Assembly: GCA_013329865.1 (NCBI GenBank)
Contig: DUJJ01000114.1
Coordinates: 1 to 7,930, forward strand
DNA length: 7,930 nt
Source: Candidatus Poseidoniaceae archaeon
GTDB lineage: Archaea > Thermoplasmatota > Poseidoniia > Poseidoniales > Poseidoniaceae
Direction: 5' to 3'
A program made the translations under genes and the position numbers. The notes under the pieces are model-generated. The model had not been told where the DNA came from. It did no database searches and worked only from the letters and a program-made list of their open reading frames with translations. Each line of letters begins with the position of its first letter. Positions within the stretch are counted from its first letter, which is position 1. Shown here piece after piece: positions 6,279 to 7,930 of the stretch.

Positions 6279-6641
6279 ATGGACAAACACGCAATTGAAT
6301 TATCCGGAGCGGCAAAGTATGGACCTTATTCTGCTGGAGTTGAGGCTGGAGATGTGTTCTGGTTATCTGGCCAAATTGCGGTAGATTTTGATGGCATTAA
6401 AGCCCAAACTCAGGGTGCGCTAGACAAGATAGACACTCTACTGGACTGTGCAGAATTGACGCGCGAAAATATCTGTTTTGCTCAAATATTACTAGATGAT
6501 ATCAATGATTTTGCCGCCATGAATGAAGTCTATGGTGCATGGGTAAGTGAATTGAAAGTGAAGCCTGCGCGCGCTGCCTTTGCTGCGGCAGCCCTACCAG
6601 CAGGTGCCTTGGTGGAAATAGTTGTTCAAGGCACGAGATGA
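6279..6641 (+). CDS. ridA: RidA family enamine/imine deaminase
   Basis: Cytoplasmic trimeric housekeeping enzyme that hydrolyses reactive 2-aminoacrylate-type enamines and imines formed by PLP enzymes such as threonine/serine dehydratase. 120 residues from the chosen ATG, close to the usual 125-130. Family features: YGPYSAGV (14-21) with conserved Y17; the WLSGQIAVD strand (28-36); PARAAFAAAALPAGALVEIVV (96-116) with the key arginine R98 that binds the substrate carboxylate and E113 in the VEI motif. The frame is open upstream to an ATG at 6165, but that extension would lie antisense over the start of the DUF354 gene and does not resemble RidA; the ATG at 6279 is at the family N-terminus and has GAGG ending about 7 bases before it. 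First gene of a likely operon with the small membrane protein and the mutase. Confidence 0.92.
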   Translation: MDKHAIELSGAAKYGPYSAGVEAGDVFWLSGQIAVDFDGIKAQTQGALDKIDTLLDCAELTRENICFAQILLDDINDFAAMNEVYGAWVSELKVKPARAAFAAAALPAGALVEIVVQGTR

Positions 6642-6645
6642 TTTG

Positions 6646-6828
6646 ATGCCCGGCTCGCCGTATTTCGACGGGACGCCAAAAGGTCTCCTAACTTGGCCAA
6701 AGTTGTTAAAAATCGGCTTACCAATGATGAGTATAGTCATCTTGATAGGTTGGCGTTACGATATACTAATCGAGATACTGCTGTGTATTTCCATAGCGCT
6801 AATGTTTGTATCAGTACTTAGAAAGTGA
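6646..6828 (+). CDS. Small two-helix membrane protein, unknown function
   Basis: 60-residue protein not recognised. A polar Pro/Gly-rich N-terminus (1-16, MPGSPYFDGTPKG...) is followed by two hydrophobic stretches at about 22-36 and 39-57, separated by W-R-Y-D and ending in R-K, consistent with a membrane hairpin. The first helix is short (about 15 residues). The ATG lies 4 bases after the ridA stop and the frame runs cleanly to TGA, so translation coupled to ridA is likely. A TTG start 8 codons earlier would overlap ridA and is less likely. The short gap to genes on both sides and the coherent hydrophobic pattern argue that it is real, but no function can be given. Confidence 0.65.
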   Translation: MPGSPYFDGTPKGLLTWPKLLKIGLPMMSIVILIGWRYDILIEILLCISIALMFVSVLRK

Positions 6829-6830
6829 CC

Positions 6831-6859
6831 GCGTAGCCTCATCATTGAAATGGCGTAGC
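6831..6859 (+). repeat. Short direct repeat before the sugar-phosphate mutase gene
   Basis: GCGTAGC occurs at 6831-6837 and again at 6853-6859, start to start 22 bases, about two helical turns. It is in the 44-base gap before the mutase ATG. No TATA box is evident there, so the gene is probably read through from ridA. Two 7-base copies are weak evidence of a binding site. Confidence 0.2.
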
Positions 6860-6872
6860 GACTGGGAACATC

Positions 6873-7930
6873 ATGGGCGAATGGCCGATTCAGTGTTTCA
6901 AAGCCTACGACATTCGTGGTCTAGCGAATGGTGATGGAACTGGTGAACTAACTCCAGAGTTCGCTTACCGGCTTGGCCGAGCCATGGCAAAGTATCTTGC
7001 CTGCAAGCGTTTTGCGGTTGGTCGTGATATCCGGGACTCATCGCCCAAATTAGCATCAGAATTTATTCGCGGTTTAACCGATTCTGGCGTATCTGTTCTT
7101 GACCTAGGAATTGTATCCACAGGTTGTGTCTACCATGCTTGTTGGACATTAGCAGTGGATGGTGGCGTGATGGTTACTGCAAGCCATCTGCCAATGCCTA
7201 CACATAACGGGTTCAAGATGTGTCGTGGCACCTTACCCTTAGCCGGTGAAGAAATTCAGGAATTGAAACAGGTATTTCTGGATGGCGAATTTGCTAATGG
7301 CAAGGGCGAAGTAATTGATAATCCACATATGGACAATTATCTCAAAGCAATAATTAACTCAACCGGAGCTTTAGCGAGACCGGTAAAACTGGCTGTTGAT
7401 TGTGCAAATGCGGTTCTCGGTCCAGCGATGAGTAAACTACTCGATATGCTTGGATGCGAGCATGTTGACCTCTTTTGTGACTGGGATGCCACCGAGCCAA
7501 ACCATGGTGCTGACCCAACTAGACCGAAGAACATGCTAGACTTAGCCAAGGCTGTAGTTGAGCACAATTGTGAGTTCGGTCTTGGTGCTGATGGTGATGG
7601 CGATCGAATTGGTGCGGTTGATGAAAACGGTGAGTTCGTTTACCCAGATCGATTAATTGCTCTGTTGGCCAATGACGTTGTCGGAAGTGAAGCGGACAAA
7701 GATTTGCTAATTTACGATGTTAAATGTTCAATGAATGTTGAGAAAGCAATCCTTGCTGCCGGGGGCAGGCCAATGATGGCTAAGACAGGGCATTCGTTCA
7801 TGAAGCGAGTCCTGGCGGCAAATCCTGACGCCTTGATGGCTGCTGAAATGAGCGGTCATATATTCATGGCTGACCGTGGTTGGTATGGGTTTGATTGCTC
7901 ACTTTACAATGCAGCCCGGATTATTGAATT
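6873..7930 (+). CDS. Phosphomannomutase/phosphoglucomutase (partial, C-terminus outside window)
   Basis: Alpha-D-phosphohexomutase interconverting hexose 6- and 1-phosphates, the step before GDP-mannose or UDP-glucose formation; cytoplasmic. 352 codons are visible out of a typical 440-470, with no stop. Landmarks in order: FKAYDIRG (9-16), the family N-terminus; GRDIRDSSP (50-58); phosphoserine loop VTASHLP (101-107) with catalytic S104; NGFK (112-115); Mg-binding DGDGDR (240-245) with D240, D242 and D244; the sugar-recognition loop EMSGH (325-329). The loop reads TASHLP where most members have TASHNP, and the residue before EMSGH is Ala instead of the common Gly. Domain 4, which binds the phosphate, lies beyond the edge. 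The ATG at 6873 puts the DIRG motif at the usual distance. Mannose, glucose or glucosamine specificity cannot be set from this part. Downstream of ridA and the small membrane gene on the same strand. Confidence 0.93.
   Translation, partial: MGEWPIQCFKAYDIRGLANGDGTGELTPEFAYRLGRAMAKYLACKRFAVGRDIRDSSPKLASEFIRGLTDSGVSVLDLGIVSTGCVYHACWTLAVDGGVMVTASHLPMPTHNGFKMCRGTLPLAGEEIQELKQVFLDGEFANGKGEVIDNPHMDNYLKAIINSTGALARPVKLAVDCANAVLGPAMSKLLDMLGCEHVDLFCDWDATEPNHGADPTRPKNMLDLAKAVVEHNCEFGLGADGDGDRIGAVDENGEFVYPDRLIALLANDVVGSEADKDLLIYDVKCSMNVEKAILAAGGRPMMAKTGHSFMKRVLAANPDALMAAEMSGHIFMADRGWYGFDCSLYNAARIIE

Noticed and set aside
6622..6645. TTG start for the small membrane protein
   Set aside because: It would overlap the end of ridA; the ATG at 6646 gives a normal short spacing and a better start codon.
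7337..7567. Minus-strand frame of 76 codons within the mutase gene
   Set aside because: Antisense to a well-conserved part of the phosphohexomutase, with no supporting features.
1..7930. CRISPR array, tRNA/rRNA, insertion sequence, integron or defence-system genes
   Set aside because: No regularly spaced repeats, cloverleaf-type sequence, transposase or nuclease motifs, or terminal inverted repeats were seen on either strand; the genes are ordinary metabolic, transport and envelope types.

Overview
The window looks like ordinary chromosome from an uncultured archaeon, most likely a marine planktonic euryarchaeon of the Poseidoniales (Marine Group II/III) type. This is inference. The support is an archaeal-style cis-prenyltransferase, a DUF354 protein (a family common in archaea), a NikR-type ribbon-helix-helix regulator, a lipobox lipoprotein with a low-complexity acidic linker, AT-rich boxes about 26-30 bases before start codons where archaeal TATA boxes would sit, mostly weak Shine-Dalgarno signals, and a large exported S15-type peptidase. 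I see no RNA gene, CRISPR array, insertion sequence or prophage gene. No gene-free stretch exceeds about 125 bases.

Layout. Left edge (1-1151): a metal-binding ABC transporter lipoprotein (ZnuA-like, minus strand, running off the edge just inside its His-rich loop) is divergent from a NikR-like metalloregulator (plus). The 124-base gap holds a perfect 8-8-8 inverted repeat overlapping the regulator's candidate TATA box. Next (1202-3890, minus): a signal-less BtuF/TroA-fold protein followed 37 bases downstream by a membrane-anchored S15/CocE-type alpha/beta hydrolase. Middle (3985-5194, plus): a cis-prenyltransferase (uppS) and a Nudix hydrolase form a tightly coupled pair, the first preceded by an inverted repeat that ends one base before its ATG. 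Then (5184-6212, minus): a DUF354 GT-B-like protein, convergent with and overlapping the Nudix gene by 11 bases. Right edge (6279-7930, plus): ridA, a 60-residue two-helix membrane protein, and a phosphomannomutase/phosphoglucomutase that runs off the edge.

How the genes may work together. Three genes fit a cell-surface glycosylation theme: the cis-prenyltransferase makes the polyprenyl (dolichol-type) lipid carrier, the sugar-phosphate mutase supplies hexose-1-phosphates for activated sugars, and the DUF354 protein has the fold of nucleotide-sugar enzymes. The left-hand divergent pair looks like a local metal-uptake and sensing switch; its sensor seems to lack the full nickel site of classical NikR and its uptake protein is of the Zn/Mn type, so zinc is the better guess. 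The S15 peptidase fits external peptide degradation. I found no convincing undescribed system; the best leads are the regulator/lipoprotein pair with its operator-like palindrome, the cytoplasmic BtuF-fold protein, and the uppS-Nudix pair.
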